Part shown: one piece after another, positions 7,752-15,754 of the stretch
How positions within the stretch are numbered: the first letter of the stretch is position 1
How the letters are laid out: each line of letters opens with the position of its first letter
Translations under genes and position numbers: made by a program
Notes under the pieces: model-generated
The model's input: the letters and a program-made list of their open reading frames with translations, nothing else
Told to the model about the DNA's origin: nothing
Database searches by the model: none
NCBI RefSeq assembly: GCF_023516595.1
Contig: NZ_JAMGBG010000021.1
Location: 1 to 33,909, forward strand
Source: Streptomyces neyagawaensis
GTDB lineage: Bacteria; Actinomycetota; Actinomycetes; Streptomycetales; Streptomycetaceae
Length of the DNA stretch: 33,909 nt
Reading direction: 5' to 3'

Positions 7752-10166
7752 TCAGGTGGCCTCGGTGTCCAGCGCCACCCAGCCGGCCTTGTTCGAGGGC
7801 GCGTAGAGAATGCCGCCGGCGACGAGGGGTTCGGTGTCCAGGCCGGTGTCGAAGCCGCTCTCGTCGTCCAGGTACGGCACGCTGTGCTGGTACAACAGCT
7901 TGCCGGTACGCGCGTCGAAGGCGGCGGCGCCCCGGCTGTTGACCACGTAGACCCGGTCACCGGCCTGGATCGGCGGCGCGTCGGTCTGGCCCTTGCTGGG
8001 GATCGGCACCCGCCACAGCTCCTTGCGCCGGGCCGCGTCGACGGAGACCAGTTCGCCGCCCGTCGCGGTGGCCGCCACGTACATCACCCGGCCCGGCGTC
8101 ACCGACAGCTCGGGTCCGTCCTGTCCGGCGCCCAGGGTCGCTCCGGCCTCCGTGCGGGTCACCTCGGCACCCTTGGCCAGTTCCATGCGGAGCACCCCCT
8201 GGCCGAACGGCGCCGAGTACTTGTCCACGGCGGCGCAGTACAACTGCGGCTTGCCGTCCTCCTCCAGCAGTGCCTCCGTGCCGGGCGAGCAGACCGCGGG
8301 CAGCTTGAAGGAGGTGAGGCGCCTGCCGTTGTCCTTGTCGAGGACGGTGACGTAGTCGTCGCCGACCTCGGTGTCCTTGGTGGTGAAGACGTAGTACCGG
8401 TCGCCCAGCACCCGCTGCCCGGCCGCGCCGCTCCTGCTGGGGATGTGGGAGCCCTCGACCCAGGGTTTGGTGCCCGTGCGCGCGTCGACGGAGTACACCG
8501 TGCCGTCCTCGGTGAGCGAGTACACCCGCTCGCCGTCGCTCATCATGCGCTCGGCGAGCACCGCCGTGGCATAGCGCCACTTCACGGAGCCGTCGGCGAG
8601 CGAGAGTCCCACGAGGCGGTCGCCGACGTTGACGACCGCGATGTCACCCACGACGACCGGGCTGTTCTGGTTCCCGTACGTCGAGACCTTGCTGTTGCGC
8701 CACAGCTCCTTGCCGGTGGCCGCGTCGATCCGGACGGCCCGGTCGCCGATGCAGACCAGGGACGAGTCGGCGTACACGCAGTCGCTGTTCTGGAGGTTGT
8801 ACTGCCACTGCCGCCAGCCGTCCGGGCGGCGCTGAGGGCTGTCGTGGTACGCGAACGAGAAGTTGCCGGAGCCGGACCGGGCCGCGATGTACTCGGCGGA
8901 GCCCTTCGGCTGGGTCGTCACGGTACGCGCGCGCGTCGTGGGCCCCGTCCCGGTGGCCTCCCCGCCCTCGCGGAACCCGTACACCAGCCCGCCCGCGATC
9001 GTGCTCACCGCCACGACCGCCGCCGCCACGGCCAGTGCCCGGCGGCGGCGCACGCGCCGGGGCGGGGGTGTGGGGAGGCGGCCCAGGTCCGTCGTCACGG
9101 ACCCCATGTCCGTGGCGTCGGAGGCGGTGTCGGCGTCCGCCCCGGAGACGGACGCGGTGTCCCCGCGCGCGCCCGGGGCTGTGTCGGTCGCCGCGTCCAC
9201 GCCCCCGTCCGAGCCTGTGTCGGTCGCCGCGTCCACGGCCTCTTCCGAGGCAGTGCCGGCCGCCCCGTCCGCGCCCGCGCCGGGGGTCGGGCTCGCGGCC
9301 GGCGGGGTCGCGGGCCCCTCCAAGGTGCCCGGGTACGTGTCGGCCAGCAGGGAGAGCAACTCCGCCGCGTCGGGGCGGTCCTCCGGCTCCTTGGCCAGGC
9401 AGCGCTCCACCGTCGGCCGCAGCCAGCCCGGCAGGGCGTCCAGCTTCGGCGGCTCGTGCACGAGTTGGTACACCAGCGTGTACACGTCCGTCGCGTCGAA
9501 CGGCACCCGTCCGCTCGCCGCGTACGTCAGCATCGAGCCCAGCGAGAAGATGTCGCTGCGCGGCCCGACGTCCTTCTGGGCGCGTATCTGCTCCGGCGAC
9601 ATGAACGGCGGCGTGCCGATCGTGACGCCGGTGCCGGTGAGCCCGGGGGCCGTGAGCGCGGCGTCGTCGGCCGCGCGCACGATGCCGAAGTCGATGACCC
9701 GGGGCCCGTCGTCGGCCAGCAGCACGTTGCCCGGCTTGAGGTCGCGGTGCACGATCCCGACGCGGTGGATGTCCCGCAGCGCCTCCGCGAGCCCGGTCGC
9801 GAGACGGTACAGCTCCTCGTCGGTGAGGGCGGGCCCCTTGGTGACCCGTTCGTCGAGTGGCTGCCCCGGCACGAAGAGGGTCGCCATCCAGGGCGGGTCG
9901 GCGTCCGGGTCGGCGTCCACGACGGGCGCGGTGAAGGCCCCGCTGACCTGCCGGGCGGCGGTCACCTCACGCCGGAAACGGCCGCGGAAGTCGGGCTGGT
10001 GGGCGAGGTTGCCGCGGATCACCTTCACGGCGACCTGGCGGCCCGACGGCGAGGTGCCGAGATAGACGTGGCCCATGCCGCCGGAGCCGAGGTGGGAGTC
10101 GATGCGGTAGCCGGGGATGTCCGGCAGCTCCTCGTTGCCCGGAGCGCCCTGGGCTTCCTGGGCCAT
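7752..10166 (-). CDS. Transmembrane Ser/Thr protein kinase with extracellular PQQ-like beta-propeller
   Basis: This encodes 804 residues. The N-terminal Hanks-type kinase domain (about 20-275) has the glycine loop GSGGMG (27-32), Lys48 in VAVK, the catalytic HRDLKPGN (Asp142), DFG (159-161), an activation loop rich in Thr and the SPEQ version of APE (190-193). It looks catalytically complete. Then come a low-complexity Ala/Asp/Thr linker (about 280-365), a basic stop-transfer RRVRRRR and one membrane helix (about 377-398). The exterior part (about 430-804) contains repeated blade motifs such as DAATGKELW and DARTGKLLY, typical of PQQ-like propellers. The protein probably senses an extracellular ligand and phosphorylates cytoplasmic targets. 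ATG 10166 is preceded by GGTGGGGGG. The lipoprotein gene lies 115 bases upstream in the same direction and may be cotranscribed. Confidence 0.93.
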   Translation of the reverse strand: MAQEAQGAPGNEELPDIPGYRIDSHLGSGGMGHVYLGTSPSGRQVAVKVIRGNLAHQPDFRGRFRREVTAARQVSGAFTAPVVDADPDADPPWMATLFVPGQPLDERVTKGPALTDEELYRLATGLAEALRDIHRVGIVHRDLKPGNVLLADDGPRVIDFGIVRAADDAALTAPGLTGTGVTIGTPPFMSPEQIRAQKDVGPRSDIFSLGSMLTYAASGRVPFDATDVYTLVYQLVHEPPKLDALPGWLRPTVERCLAKEPEDRPDAAELLSLLADTYPGTLEGPATPPAASPTPGAGADGAAGTASEEAVDAATDTGSDGGVDAATDTAPGARGDTASVSGADADTASDATDMGSVTTDLGRLPTPPPRRVRRRRALAVAAAVVAVSTIAGGLVYGFREGGEATGTGPTTRARTVTTQPKGSAEYIAARSGSGNFSFAYHDSPQRRPDGWRQWQYNLQNSDCVYADSSLVCIGDRAVRIDAATGKELWRNSKVSTYGNQNSPVVVGDIAVVNVGDRLVGLSLADGSVKWRYATAVLAERMMSDGERVYSLTEDGTVYSVDARTGTKPWVEGSHIPSRSGAAGQRVLGDRYYVFTTKDTEVGDDYVTVLDKDNGRRLTSFKLPAVCSPGTEALLEEDGKPQLYCAAVDKYSAPFGQGVLRMELAKGAEVTRTEAGATLGAGQDGPELSVTPGRVMYVAATATGGELVSVDAARRKELWRVPIPSKGQTDAPPIQAGDRVYVVNSRGAAAFDARTGKLLYQHSVPYLDDESGFDTGLDTEPLVAGGILYAPSNKAGWVALDTEAT
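9181..9237. repeat. 21-bp direct repeat in the kinase linker
   Basis: The 21-base string starting GTGTCGGTCGCCGCGTCCAC occurs at 9181-9201 and 9217-9237, a 36-base period. It encodes two copies of VDAATDT inside the flexible linker, so it looks like in-frame repeat expansion of a disordered segment. Confidence 0.8.
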
Positions 10167-10281
10167 CGTCCCCCCACCGTCGTCGTACGGACCGTAAGCG
10201 GATGATATCGATCCGGCATGCGGCCGTTCGGAGGGGTGTTCGACTTGGGGTGTCGTCAACCGTCCGCGCGGCACCGGGAGT

Positions 10282-10956
10282 TCATACGGGTCGGGCGCAG
10301 CCCACCGGCTTGCTGCCGCCCAGCTGCACGTACAGGTCGGTGGAGACGGGGCACTGGGTCCTCTTCTCGACGGCGGCCGTGACCCGGTACTCCGGGGCGT
10401 GCCCGCCGCCGCTGTCACCGTCGCCTTCGGCGTCACAGGCCGTCTCGCGGACCTCGCCGCGCCCCGCGCCGTAGACGCAGTCGCCGACGATGGTGCGGGG
10501 TCCGCCGCCGCCGCCGGGGTCGCCCGGGTGCGGCGGCTGGAGCTTGCGCATGCAGGCGTAGCCCTGCGGTACCGAGCCGTCGCCGTCCTCGTCCGCGCCG
10601 GGAGCGGGCCGTGACTCGCTGATGTGGAGGACGAAGTCGGTGGTCGCCGGACACGGCGGCCCCTGCGGGACCGTTCCGTCATGGCGGGCGACGACCCGGG
10701 CGGCGGCCCGCTCGCTGGCGCAGGGCACCTCGGTGAAGCTGGTCGTCCCGAAGGAGCTGCACTCGTCGATCCCGAGGAACACGGTCCCGTACCCGGCGGG
10801 CCGGGTGGGCGCCGTGGTCGTCGTCCGCTCCTCGGGATCCGGACCCGCATCGCCCCGCCAGACCTGGCAGCCGGACAGCAGCGGCACGGCCAGCGCGGCG
10901 GCCGCGGCGAGCCCGGCCGCCGGACGCACCCCTCCGGCGCGGCGCACCCCTCGCAT
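10282..10956 (-). CDS. Cys-rich lipoprotein with two tandem four-cysteine repeats
   Basis: This encodes 224 residues. The start is ATG 10956, with GGGGGG five bases upstream; the overlapping GTG at 10962 has no room for a ribosome site. The signal peptide ends in the lipobox LLSGC, so Cys30 should be lipid-anchored on the outer face of the membrane. The mature part falls into two halves with matching cysteines: C66/C79/C102/C135 and C160/C174/C202/C220. The third Cys of each lies in a CP-x(2)-TD motif (CPATTD, CPVSTD). I infer a duplicated disulfide domain. I recognise no enzyme motif. The position upstream of the propeller kinase in the same direction suggests a functional link, for example as accessory to its sensor domain, but that is inference. 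Confidence 0.8.
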   Translation of the reverse strand: MRGVRRAGGVRPAAGLAAAAALAVPLLSGCQVWRGDAGPDPEERTTTTAPTRPAGYGTVFLGIDECSSFGTTSFTEVPCASERAAARVVARHDGTVPQGPPCPATTDFVLHISESRPAPGADEDGDGSVPQGYACMRKLQPPHPGDPGGGGGPRTIVGDCVYGAGRGEVRETACDAEGDGDSGGGHAPEYRVTAAVEKRTQCPVSTDLYVQLGGSKPVGCARPV

Positions 10957-11110
10957 GATCACCCCCCGACGTACGCGTCCAGCGTGACCCGGAGGCGCCG
11001 AGCCCTGCCCGGCATACCGGGCGCATTGCGTACGTTGCGGGTGTGGTGTGCGAGGAGAGCGGCGTAGGTTCCGTACGTCAGGGCCCGTACGCCGGGACGG
11101 AGCGGGTCGG

Positions 11111-12910
11111 TCAGGACGGGTAGGTCAGCCCGTGTCCGATGGCGTACAGCACCCGGGTCGGCTCGTCGGCCCGCTGCACCGGCACCGGCAGCCGTCCGCG
11201 CGGCGCGACCCGCCCGGCCAGCACCCGGGCGGCGGCCCGCATCTCGACGTCCGTCCACGAGTACGCGGCCAGATACCCCTTCACCTGCGGCAGTTGAGCC
11301 ACGTCGTAGGGGTTGCGGAGCGCCACCGCGACCACCGGGACCCCGGTGGCGAGGAGCCGTTCGACCAACGTCCTCTGGGTGCTGCCCGCCGTCACGTTGT
11401 ACGTCCCCACGACCACCGCGTCCTTGCCGCGCGCCGCCGCGACCGCCTGGTCGATGAGGGCCTGGGTGGGCGCCGTACCGGTGGGCAGCCGGCTCGTGGT
11501 GAAGCCGAGGGAGGCGAGTTCGGCGGCGAGGACGGCCGTCGGTGGGCCCGTGGTGCCCGACGGGGACGCCGGGTCGGCGCCGACGACCAGCACCTTCTTG
11601 TGCGTACGCCGGGACAGCGGCAGCAGCGAGCCCTCGTTGACCAGCAGGGTCGTGGTCCGCTCGGCGATCCGGTCGGCGGCGTCGAGATGCCGCCGGACGC
11701 CCACCACCCGGTCGACGCCCGCGGCGGTGACGTACGGCTTGTCGAGGAGCCCCAGCTTCGCCTTGAGCCGCAGGATCCGCAGCACCGACCGGTCGAGGCG
11801 GGCCTCGGTCAGTTCCCCGGCGCGTACGGCGTTCAGGACCGCGTTCCACGCGACGTCCAGCGAGGGCGGGTTGAGGAGCTGGTCGACGCCGGCCTTCAGC
11901 GCCAGCACCGGCACCTGGTCGTCGCCGTACTTCTCCCGTACGCCCTGCATGCCGAGCGAGTCGGTGACCACGACCCCGTCGTAGCCGAGCCGTTCGCGCA
12001 GGATGCCGGTGAGGATGGGGCGGGAGAGGGTGGCCGGGTCGCCGGACGGGTCGAGGGCCGGGACCATGATGTGCGCGGTCATGATCGAGTCGATGCCGGC
12101 CCGGATCGCCGCCGTGAACGGCGGAGCGTCGAGGGTCTCCCACTGCTGCCGGGTGTGCTCGATGACGGGGAAGCCGTAGTGACTGTCCACGGCCGTGTCC
12201 CCGTGCCCCGGGAAGTGCTTGGCGGTCGCCGCGACCCCGGACCCCTGATACCCCTTCACCTGCGCCGCGACCAGCCCGGCGACAGCCGTCGGGTCGGCGC
12301 CGAAGGAGCGGACGCCGATGACCGGGTTGGCCGGGTTGACGTTCACGTCGGCGACGGGCGCGTAGTCCTGGCGGATGCCGAGCGCGCGGAGTTCGGCCCC
12401 GCCGATCCGCCCGGCCTCGCGGGCGTCGGTCGGAGAGCCTCCCGCGCCGAGCGCCATCGCGCCCGGCAGCAGCGTCGCCGGCTTGCCGACGCGGGCCACG
12501 ATGCCGTGCTCCTGGTCGGTGGAGATCAGCACGGGCAGCCCGCGCGGCAGCTTGAGGGAGGCCTTCTGGATGCCGTTCGACAGCGCGGCGATCTGGTGCG
12601 GGTCGCGGGTGTTGTGCGCCCAGGAGAAGTAGATGATCCCGCCGACCCGGTACTTCGCCACCAGCTCGGCGGCCGTCCGGACGCCGATCTCCTGGAGGTT
12701 GGCGTCGATGTCGGCCTGGTCGGGCCGGGTCGCGGAATGACCGTAGACCCGCATCACGAACAGCTGGCCGACCTTCTCTTTCAGCGTCATACGGGAGACG
12801 AGGCGGCGCAGTCGCTTGTCGTCGGGTCCGTCGGCCTGCGCGGTGGGGCCGACGGCCAGGGCCGCGGTGACGCCCGCCGAGGCGGCGAGGACGGTACGTC
12901 TGGAGGGCAC
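11111..12910 (-). CDS. Tat-exported GH3 glycosidase, NagZ-like beta-N-acetylhexosaminidase
   Basis: This encodes 599 residues. GTG 12910 is preceded by GGAAGGAG at 5 bases. The N-terminus MPSRRTVLAASAG is a twin-arginine signal (SRRTVLA). The catalytic (beta/alpha)8 domain (about 33-390) contains the NagZ signature AKHFPGHGDT (Lys231 to Thr239), whose His-Asp pair acts as general acid/base. The nucleophile is Asp317 in VVVTDSLGM. A C-terminal alpha/beta sandwich (about 420-599) follows, so this is the two-domain form found in Gram-positive bacteria. The expected reaction is release of N-acetylglucosamine from muropeptides or chitin-derived oligosaccharides outside the cell. It reads alone, and its upstream region carries a paired palindrome likely to be an operator. 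Substrate preference between GlcNAc-anhMurNAc and chito-oligomers cannot be read from the sequence. Confidence 0.92.
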   Translation of the reverse strand: MPSRRTVLAASAGVTAALAVGPTAQADGPDDKRLRRLVSRMTLKEKVGQLFVMRVYGHSATRPDQADIDANLQEIGVRTAAELVAKYRVGGIIYFSWAHNTRDPHQIAALSNGIQKASLKLPRGLPVLISTDQEHGIVARVGKPATLLPGAMALGAGGSPTDAREAGRIGGAELRALGIRQDYAPVADVNVNPANPVIGVRSFGADPTAVAGLVAAQVKGYQGSGVAATAKHFPGHGDTAVDSHYGFPVIEHTRQQWETLDAPPFTAAIRAGIDSIMTAHIMVPALDPSGDPATLSRPILTGILRERLGYDGVVVTDSLGMQGVREKYGDDQVPVLALKAGVDQLLNPPSLDVAWNAVLNAVRAGELTEARLDRSVLRILRLKAKLGLLDKPYVTAAGVDRVVGVRRHLDAADRIAERTTTLLVNEGSLLPLSRRTHKKVLVVGADPASPSGTTGPPTAVLAAELASLGFTTSRLPTGTAPTQALIDQAVAAARGKDAVVVGTYNVTAGSTQRTLVERLLATGVPVVAVALRNPYDVAQLPQVKGYLAAYSWTDVEMRAAARVLAGRVAPRGRLPVPVQRADEPTRVLYAIGHGLTYPS

Positions 12911-12937
12911 GTGCGCTCCTTCCGGAGAAGATCCACT

Positions 12938-12982
12938 GAAGGAAACTTCCGAGGAGTCACGAATATCCGGGAAGTTTCTTCC
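12938..12982 (-). promoter_or_regulatory. Paired palindromes upstream of the GH3 gene (candidate operator)
   Basis: Two short palindromes of similar sequence lie upstream of the GH3 start: GAAGGAAACTTCC around 12938-12950 and GGAAGTTTCTTCC at 12970-12982. Nine bases (GAAACTTCC / GGAAGTTTC) are exact inverted copies. The centres are about 30 bases apart, close to three helical turns, so two dimers could bind the same face. The protein that binds is unknown; RpiR/MurR-type and GntR-type sugar regulators are candidates by analogy only. Confidence 0.5.
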
Positions 12983-13002
12983 GGTCAAGGGAGCGCACGG
13001 GA

Positions 13003-13288
13003 CGGGGTCGGGCGGCGGTGGGGAGGGGCGCCGGGGGTGCGTGTCGGAGGGGCCGTCACCGGCGCTGTCGGAGGGGGGCGCGCCGGTGACGGCGTGCTGC
13101 CGGCCGCAGGCGGTGGAGAGGGATGGTCAGCGATCGCAGCCAGCGGCGAGGCCGACGGGCCGCGCTGCGGAGACTCACCCGGCAGCGTGAGGGTTGGACG
13201 GGGTGGGGTGGGTTCGGGTTCCCCGGGAGGGGCGGGATTTCGGAAGTTGGTGGGGGTGGGGGTGCGGGGGCGCGTGAGGGGGAGGGGG
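13003..13288 (+). other. G-tract cluster with quadruplex-forming motifs
   Basis: This non-coding interval between GH3 and AroA is full of G runs on the plus strand. Four-tract motifs with short loops occur at about 13003-13027, at 13200-13218 (GGGGTGGGGTGGG, then TTC and GGG) and at 13252-13288 (five runs of five G). No gene is supported here; frames on either strand are low-complexity and lack ribosome sites. Confidence 0.55.
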
Positions 13289-13305
13289 TTCGGGTTCGTC
13301 GGCGT

Positions 13306-13535
13306 CTGCGGGTGGTGTGTGGTTTCTCGCGCAGTTCCCCGCGCCCCTGAAAAGCGACCGGGGCTGCGCCCCGTGCTTTTCACCGGCGCCATCGGGTGAA
13401 GGCGGGGCCGTCAGGCCCACGCCTTCCGGGGGAGGGCGGGCCGTAGGCCCGTCCCTCCAGGGGCGCGGGGCAGTGACACATGCGGCTCCGCCGCGTGGGC
13501 GCGACCAGCCCCCGCTCACCCGCACCCGCCGACGA
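13306..13535. repeat. Composite palindromic Streptomyces intergenic repeat (copy 1)
   Basis: The left end carries TTTCTCGCGCAG plus TTCCCCGCGCCCCT. At 13332-13348, CAGTTCCCCGCGCCCCT matches the reverse complement of 13459-13475 (AGGGGCGCGGGGCAGTG) with only two differences. The outer flanks, TGCGGGTGGT near 13308 and CTCACCCGCA near 13525, are also inverted. Inside lie nested hairpins: GAAAAGC...GCTTTTC enclosing GGGGC-TGC-GCCCC (13348-13381), GGGCGGGCC-GTA-GGCCCGTCC (about 13435-13455) and GCGGCTCCGCCGC (about 13482-13494). The 61-base core 13321-13381 is repeated at 15755-15814. No transposase is encoded, so it resembles a REP or MITE-like element. Confidence 0.75.
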
Positions 13536-13620
13536 ACCGCGCACCCCCGAGCCACTGGGCGCCCGGTCCACCTGGCGGACGCCCCCACGCGCGGCGGCGG
13601 TCGGGCGCGACCATGGCCCC

Positions 13621-14898
13621 ATGCCCCTCGTGCACATCCCCGGTTCCAAGTCCATCACCGCCCGCGCCCTCTTCCTCGCGGCCGCCGCCGACGGAGTCAC
13701 CACGCTCAGCCGCCCCCTGCGGTCCGACGACACGGAGGGCTTCGCCGAGGGGCTGGCCCGGCTCGGCTACCGCGTGGGCCGGACCCCGGACGCCTGGCAG
13801 GTCGACGGCCGCCCGCAGGGGCCCGCCGTCACCACCGCCGACGTCTACTGCCGGGACGGCGCCACCACCGCCCGCTTCCTGCCCACCCTGGCCGCCGCAG
13901 GCCACGGCACCTACCGCTTCGACGCCTCCGCCCAGATGCGCCGCCGCCCCCTCGCCCCCCTCACCCGGGCCCTGCGGGACCTCGGCGTCGACCTGGTGCA
14001 CGAGGAGGCCGAGGGCCACCACCCGCTGCGGATCACGGCGAACGGTGTGACCGGCGGCGACGTCACCCTCGACGCCGGCCAGTCCTCGCAGTACCTCACC
14101 GCCCTGCTGCTGCTCGGCCCGCTCACCCGCGACGGCCTCCGAATCAAGGTGACCGACCTGGTGTCGGAGCCGTACGTCGAGATCACCACGGCGATGATGC
14201 GGGCGTTCGGCGCGGACGTCCGCCGCGAGGACGACGGCACCGGCGTCACCTACGCGGTCGCGCCCGGCGGCTACCGCGCGACGACCTACGCCGTCGAGCC
14301 GGACGCCTCCACCGCGAGCTACTTCTTCGCCGCGGCCGCGCTCACCGGCACCGAGGTCACCGTCCCCGGCCTCGGCGCCGGCGCCCTCCAGGGCGACCTG
14401 CGCTTCGTGGACGTCCTGCGGCGGATGGGCGCACGGGTCGACGTACGGGACGACCGGACGACCGTGTGCGGCACCGGCGAACTGCGCGGCCTGACCGTCA
14501 ACATGCGGGACATCTCCGACACCATGCCGACCCTCGCCGCGATCGCCCCGTTCGCCTCCGGGCCGGTCCGCATCGAGGACGTCGCCAACACCCGGGTCAA
14601 GGAGTGCGACCGGCTGGACGCCTGCGCGGAGAACCTCCGGCGGCTCGGCGTGGAGGTCGCCACCGGGCCCGACTGGATCGAGATCCGCCCGGGGGCGCCC
14701 ACGACCGGCGCGGACATCAAGACGTACGGCGACCACCGCATCGTCATGTCCTTCGCGGTGACGGCACTGCGGGTGCCCGGCATCACCTTCGACGACCCGG
14801 GGTGCGTACGGAAGACGTTCCCGGACTTCCACACGGAGTTCGGGGCGGCGTTCGCGGAGCTTCGGCGGGGATTGTCCGGCGGTCCGTCGGCCAACTGA
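13621..14898 (+). CDS. aroA: 3-phosphoshikimate 1-carboxyvinyltransferase (EPSP synthase), divergent paralogue type
   Basis: This encodes 425 residues. The enzyme transfers enolpyruvate from PEP to shikimate-3-phosphate, the sixth shikimate-pathway step, in the cytoplasm. Family marks are PGSKSITARAL (Lys10, Ser11, Arg15, equivalent to E. coli Lys22, Ser23, Arg27), Arg85, Asp300 in ISDTMPT (E. coli Asp313), RVKECDRL with Glu328 (E. coli Glu341), and YGDHRIVMSF and KTFPDF near the end. The usual GNAGTA loop is replaced by DGATTAR, so Ala81 stands where E. coli has Gly96. That change is known to weaken glyphosate binding in EPSP synthases. ATG 13621 starts at the family's normal N-terminus, but no clear ribosome site precedes it. 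Streptomyces often have two aroA genes, and this divergent form is probably the second one. Confidence 0.9.
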   Translation: MPLVHIPGSKSITARALFLAAAADGVTTLSRPLRSDDTEGFAEGLARLGYRVGRTPDAWQVDGRPQGPAVTTADVYCRDGATTARFLPTLAAAGHGTYRFDASAQMRRRPLAPLTRALRDLGVDLVHEEAEGHHPLRITANGVTGGDVTLDAGQSSQYLTALLLLGPLTRDGLRIKVTDLVSEPYVEITTAMMRAFGADVRREDDGTGVTYAVAPGGYRATTYAVEPDASTASYFFAAAALTGTEVTVPGLGAGALQGDLRFVDVLRRMGARVDVRDDRTTVCGTGELRGLTVNMRDISDTMPTLAAIAPFASGPVRIEDVANTRVKECDRLDACAENLRRLGVEVATGPDWIEIRPGAPTTGADIKTYGDHRIVMSFAVTALRVPGITFDDPGCVRKTFPDFHTEFGAAFAELRRGLSGGPSAN

Positions 14899-14920
14899 AC
14901 GCCCGTACAGCAGTGGAGGG

Positions 14921-14948
14921 CTGACGGGCCGTCCCGCCTTGCTAATCT
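14921..14948 (+). promoter_or_regulatory. Candidate promoter of the peptidase E gene, leaderless start
   Basis: CTGACG (14921-14926), a 16-base spacer and TAATCT (14943-14948) match a housekeeping promoter. The -10 hexamer ends seven bases before the ATG at 14956, so transcription should begin at or next to the start codon. The lack of any ribosome binding site before that ATG fits a leaderless mRNA. Confidence 0.5.
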
Positions 14949-14955
14949 CCCGGCC

Positions 14956-15696
14956 ATGACTGCCACCGAGCCCACCATCGTCGCCACCTCGGGCGGCCAC
15001 CGCAGGGGGGACCGCATCTGGGTCGGTTTCCACTCCCTCGTGCACCACGCGGTGGAGCTGTCGGGTGTGAACGGCCGTCGCCCGAAGGTCATGTACGTCG
15101 GTACGGCCATCGGCGACGCCGAGCACATGACGGCCCGCATGAGCGAGGCGGCGCGGGTGGCGGGCTTCGACCTCACCCCGCTCCAGCTGTTCCCGATGCC
15201 CAACATCGAGGACGTCGAGGGCGCGGTTCTCGACCAGGACGTCGTCTGGGTCATGGGCGGCTCGGTGGCCAACCTGCTCGCCGTGTGGCGTGTCCACGGC
15301 CTCGACGCGGTGTTCCGGCGGGCCTGGGAGGCGGGGGTCGTCCTCAGCGGGGTGAGCGCGGGCTCCATCTGCTGGTTCCAGGGCGGTACGACCGACTCCT
15401 TCGGGCCCCGACTGCGGCCCGTCACCAACGCGTTGGCGTTCCTGCCGTACGGCAACGGCGTCCACTACGACAGCGACGCCGGCCGCCGCCCCCTCGTCCA
15501 CGACCTCGTCGCGGACGGCACGCTGCCGGAGACGCACTGCACCGACGACGGGGTGGGCCTCGTGTACCACGGCACGAAGCTGACGGAGGTGGTCTCCGAG
15601 GTGCCGGGCAAGGGGGCGTACGTCGTGCGGCGGGAGGGGGACGGGGTGGTGGAGGACCGGGTCGAGCCGCGGCTGTTGCCTGAGCCGTCTGCGTAG
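14956..15696 (+). CDS. Peptidase E family protein (S51 serine peptidase-like)
   Basis: This encodes 246 residues, near the family's usual 220-240. Peptidase E cleaves dipeptides with N-terminal aspartate in the cytoplasm, and the family has a glutamine-amidotransferase-like fold. The nucleophile elbow is GVSAGS, with Ser134 as the expected nucleophile, followed by the conserved ICWF. His170 in NGVHYDSDAG is the likely partner of the catalytic pair. VMGGSVANLL (about 95-104) matches the conserved loop that shapes the active site. It follows aroA by 57 bases in the same direction but has its own candidate promoter. The start ATG has no ribosome site and is probably leaderless. Actinobacterial members are mostly untested, so substrate specificity is uncertain. 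Confidence 0.85.
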   Translation: MTATEPTIVATSGGHRRGDRIWVGFHSLVHHAVELSGVNGRRPKVMYVGTAIGDAEHMTARMSEAARVAGFDLTPLQLFPMPNIEDVEGAVLDQDVVWVMGGSVANLLAVWRVHGLDAVFRRAWEAGVVLSGVSAGSICWFQGGTTDSFGPRLRPVTNALAFLPYGNGVHYDSDAGRRPLVHDLVADGTLPETHCTDDGVGLVYHGTKLTEVVSEVPGKGAYVVRREGDGVVEDRVEPRLLPEPSA

Positions 15697-15754
15697 GGCC
15701 GGGCGCCCAGTAGCTCGGGGGTGCGTGTGGTTGTGGCGGGTGCGGGTGGTGGGC

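Noticed and set aside
7410..10205. 931-codon plus-strand frame opposite the kinase
   Set aside because: It is antisense to the intact kinase, whose catalytic motifs are unambiguous.
13306..13535. Possible insertion sequence
   Set aside because: No transposase frame and only imperfect inverted ends, so it is reported as a repeat element instead.
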